From the NCBI GenBank assembly GCA_015661585.1, contig DQVU01000039.1, positions 1 to 7,974 of the forward strand: a DNA stretch of 7,974 bases, in the 5' to 3' direction. Source of the DNA: Methanothermococcus okinawensis (lineage in GTDB: Archaea; AGJL01; Methanococci; Methanococcales; Methanococcaceae). The notes beneath the pieces are model-generated. The model saw only the letters and a list, made by a program, of their open reading frames with translations, ran no database searches and had not been told where the DNA came from. The position numbers were made by a program, and so were the translations under genes. Positions within the stretch are counted from its first letter, which is position 1; every line of letters starts with the position of its first letter. Below, one piece after another: positions 6,734 through 7,974 of this stretch.

Positions 6734-7723
6734 TTACATCAATATTTTGTTTACAATCTTATAGAGAGTAGATTTATCTAAGTGATACTTTTTACTAACA
6801 TCCTCTAGAACCTTTTGGATAGATAACTCATTTTCATATTTAAAGGTATTTCCTAAAAGAGTGTCTACAAGTTTTCTCAACAAAAATCTAAGTAGTTTAA
6901 GTATCTCCCTAGATAGTACTGTAATTATCAAAACTACTGTAAATAGATAACTCAAAAATTCGTGGGAAATATTGTTACTTCTAATAACTATCGTAACGAT
7001 GTTTTGGGGATTTACATCGGAGTGGTGATATTCATCAAAGTATATAGCATTTTTTTCTGAGTAGTTGAAATAACTTTTTAAAAACTCTCTATTATAACTG
7101 AATAATTCATTTTTAAATATTGTTGGATCAGATATTAATACTATTTTGCCTTTGCCGTGATTTTTTTCTATTATAATTGGATAGGATGACTCCTTTGCTG
7201 GCTCAGGATATTCGCCAACTCTACTCGATTTACTGGAGTACATTATAACAGTGCCTTTATCCTCGCCTAAAATTGCAGACGAATTTTCTAGTAGAATATA
7301 TCCATTACTGTAGAGTCCAATAGGTTTTGTTATATCGTATAATGGATTTTTAGAAAATCTGTATGATATATTTAAATGTTTTAAAATATCGTTACCTCTC
7401 CTAAAGTTATCTGCAACAATTAATATATTCCCTGAAGACACGTAGTCTTTTAGATCTTCAACCTCATCCTTTGTAAATCCCACATCTGGAGATATAATAA
7501 ACAGGACAGAGTTTTCCTTTAGATCTTCTCTACTATAGGGATATATTAAAGGTTTTGTATTATGATTTATACTGTACATCAACTTAAAGAATTTATAACA
7601 TCCATTTTCCTCTCTATTAAATACACTGTAAGGTTGAGTAGTTTTAATAGTTGGTGTTATAACGGGCATCGTTATAAATCCTACTAGTAGGAGGGTTAGT
7701 AAAATAAAGTGTTCTGTTCTCAT
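6734..7723 (-). CDS. DUF4350 domain membrane protein, first gene of the MoxR/DUF58 arm
   Basis: DUF4350 proteins commonly accompany MoxR and DUF58 genes; their biochemical role is not established. The 329-residue product has an N-terminal helix (about 5-22), a large domain with an amidotransferase-like alpha/beta pattern, a second helix (about 257-271) and a basic, probably cytoplasmic tail. Typical pieces are YSVFNREENG (32-41), a VLFIISPDVG strand-turn (73-82), GKGKIVLISDP (190-200) and YFDEYHH (228-234). Four N-X-S/T sequons in the domain agree with an outside location. I start it at ATG 7723: GGTG (7730-7733) lies six bases upstream, and the in-frame TTG at 7735 would place this site inside the gene. 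The MoxR gene follows after nine bases. Confidence 0.85.
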   Translation of the reverse strand: MRTEHFILLTLLLVGFITMPVITPTIKTTQPYSVFNREENGCYKFFKLMYSINHNTKPLIYPYSREDLKENSVLFIISPDVGFTKDEVEDLKDYVSSGNILIVADNFRRGNDILKHLNISYRFSKNPLYDITKPIGLYSNGYILLENSSAILGEDKGTVIMYSSKSSRVGEYPEPAKESSYPIIIEKNHGKGKIVLISDPTIFKNELFSYNREFLKSYFNYSEKNAIYFDEYHHSDVNPQNIVTIVIRSNNISHEFLSYLFTVVLIITVLSREILKLLRFLLRKLVDTLLGNTFKYENELSIQKVLEDVSKKYHLDKSTLYKIVNKILM

Positions 7724-7772
7724 AAGAGACACCAAAAATATTTATAGTCATTTTTTAAGTTATATATATTAA
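7724..7772 (-). promoter_or_regulatory. Probable promoter and ribosome binding site of the DUF4350-MoxR-DUF58 operon
   Basis: On the minus strand TTAATATATATAAC (7772-7759) provides a TATA box about 37-45 bases before the ATG. The expected transcript start near 7737 leaves a leader of about 13 bases that contains GGTG (7730-7733). This is the standard archaeal spacing. All four minus-strand genes could be read from here. Confidence 0.55.
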
Positions 7773-7910
7773 ATATGAGATTAATATATTAAACTAAAAT
7801 AGTATTAGTAAATATTGAATAAATTATAAATTTTTAATTTATAATAATTATTTATACAAAAATTAATTAAGAAAGATCCGTTCTATTATTTCAGTTTAGA
7901 ATTATTTCCA

Positions 7911-7974
7911 GATATAAATTTAAGATATTAGAGATAAATATAAAGATCTTAGAGATTATCCAATATATAAAAGA
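7911..7974. repeat. Imperfect 21-22 base tandem repeat at the window edge
   Basis: Units begin at 7911, 7933 and 7954, each starting with GAT and ending AGA. The first two share AAGATNTTAGAGAT (7922-7935 and 7943-7956), 13 of 14 bases identical; the third is weaker. The array may continue beyond the window. The surroundings (7773-7910) are very AT-rich, and I see no gene or RNA in them. Confidence 0.4.

Noticed and set aside
6129..6764. Plus-strand open frames opposite the MoxR gene
   Set aside because: They are shadows of the well-supported ATPase on the other strand, with no recognisable protein sequence.
7823..7845. Perfect AT-only inverted repeat, 10-base arms with a TTT loop
   Set aside because: Only A and T in a very AT-rich stretch; easily produced by chance and not next to a gene end.

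Overview
The window is AT-rich and looks archaeal, most likely from a methanogen of the order Methanococcales. The signs are short TATA-like boxes about 35-40 bases before start codons, Shine-Dalgarno sites of the GGTGA type, frequent AGA/AGG arginine and ATA isoleucine codons, and archaeal membrane families (DUF1616, DUF4350 and a DUF7982-like protein). The taxon is an inference from style and content; no rRNA or other marker gene is present.

Left part (1-2369): two nucleotide-sugar genes diverge from an 82-base spacer. On the minus strand is the N-terminal part of RmlA, a glucose-1-phosphate thymidylyltransferase cut by the window edge. On the plus strand is a bifunctional ManC-type mannose-1-phosphate guanylyltransferase / mannose-6-phosphate isomerase. 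It is followed 8 bases later by a DUF1616 membrane protein whose outer domain is crowded with N-glycosylation sequons. Together they suggest supply of dTDP- and GDP-activated sugars for surface glycans, next to a likely glycosylated surface protein.

Middle (2370-2700): 331 bases without a convincing gene. They hold a possible structured RNA segment with mutually exclusive pairings, and a Shine-Dalgarno site inside a small hairpin just before the next gene.

Right part (2701-7723): a membrane-associated MoxR/DUF58 locus in two convergent arms. The plus arm has a two-helix membrane protein with a clustered-cysteine motif (DUF7982-like) and an 80-residue three-helix protein. The minus arm reads DUF4350 protein, MoxR AAA+ ATPase, DUF58 (von Willebrand A-like) protein, then an eight-helix membrane protein. 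The arms meet tail to tail with an 11-base overlap of coding sequence. MoxR and DUF58 proteins are known partners in chaperone-like assembly or activation of other proteins. Here every other member is a membrane protein, so the locus probably works at the cell membrane on an unknown client.

The right edge (7736-7974) is non-coding and very AT-rich. It carries the probable promoter of the minus arm and, at the very edge, an imperfect 21-22 base tandem repeat.

Three genes have an in-frame TTG upstream of a better ATG that has its own Shine-Dalgarno site. I chose the ATG in each case.
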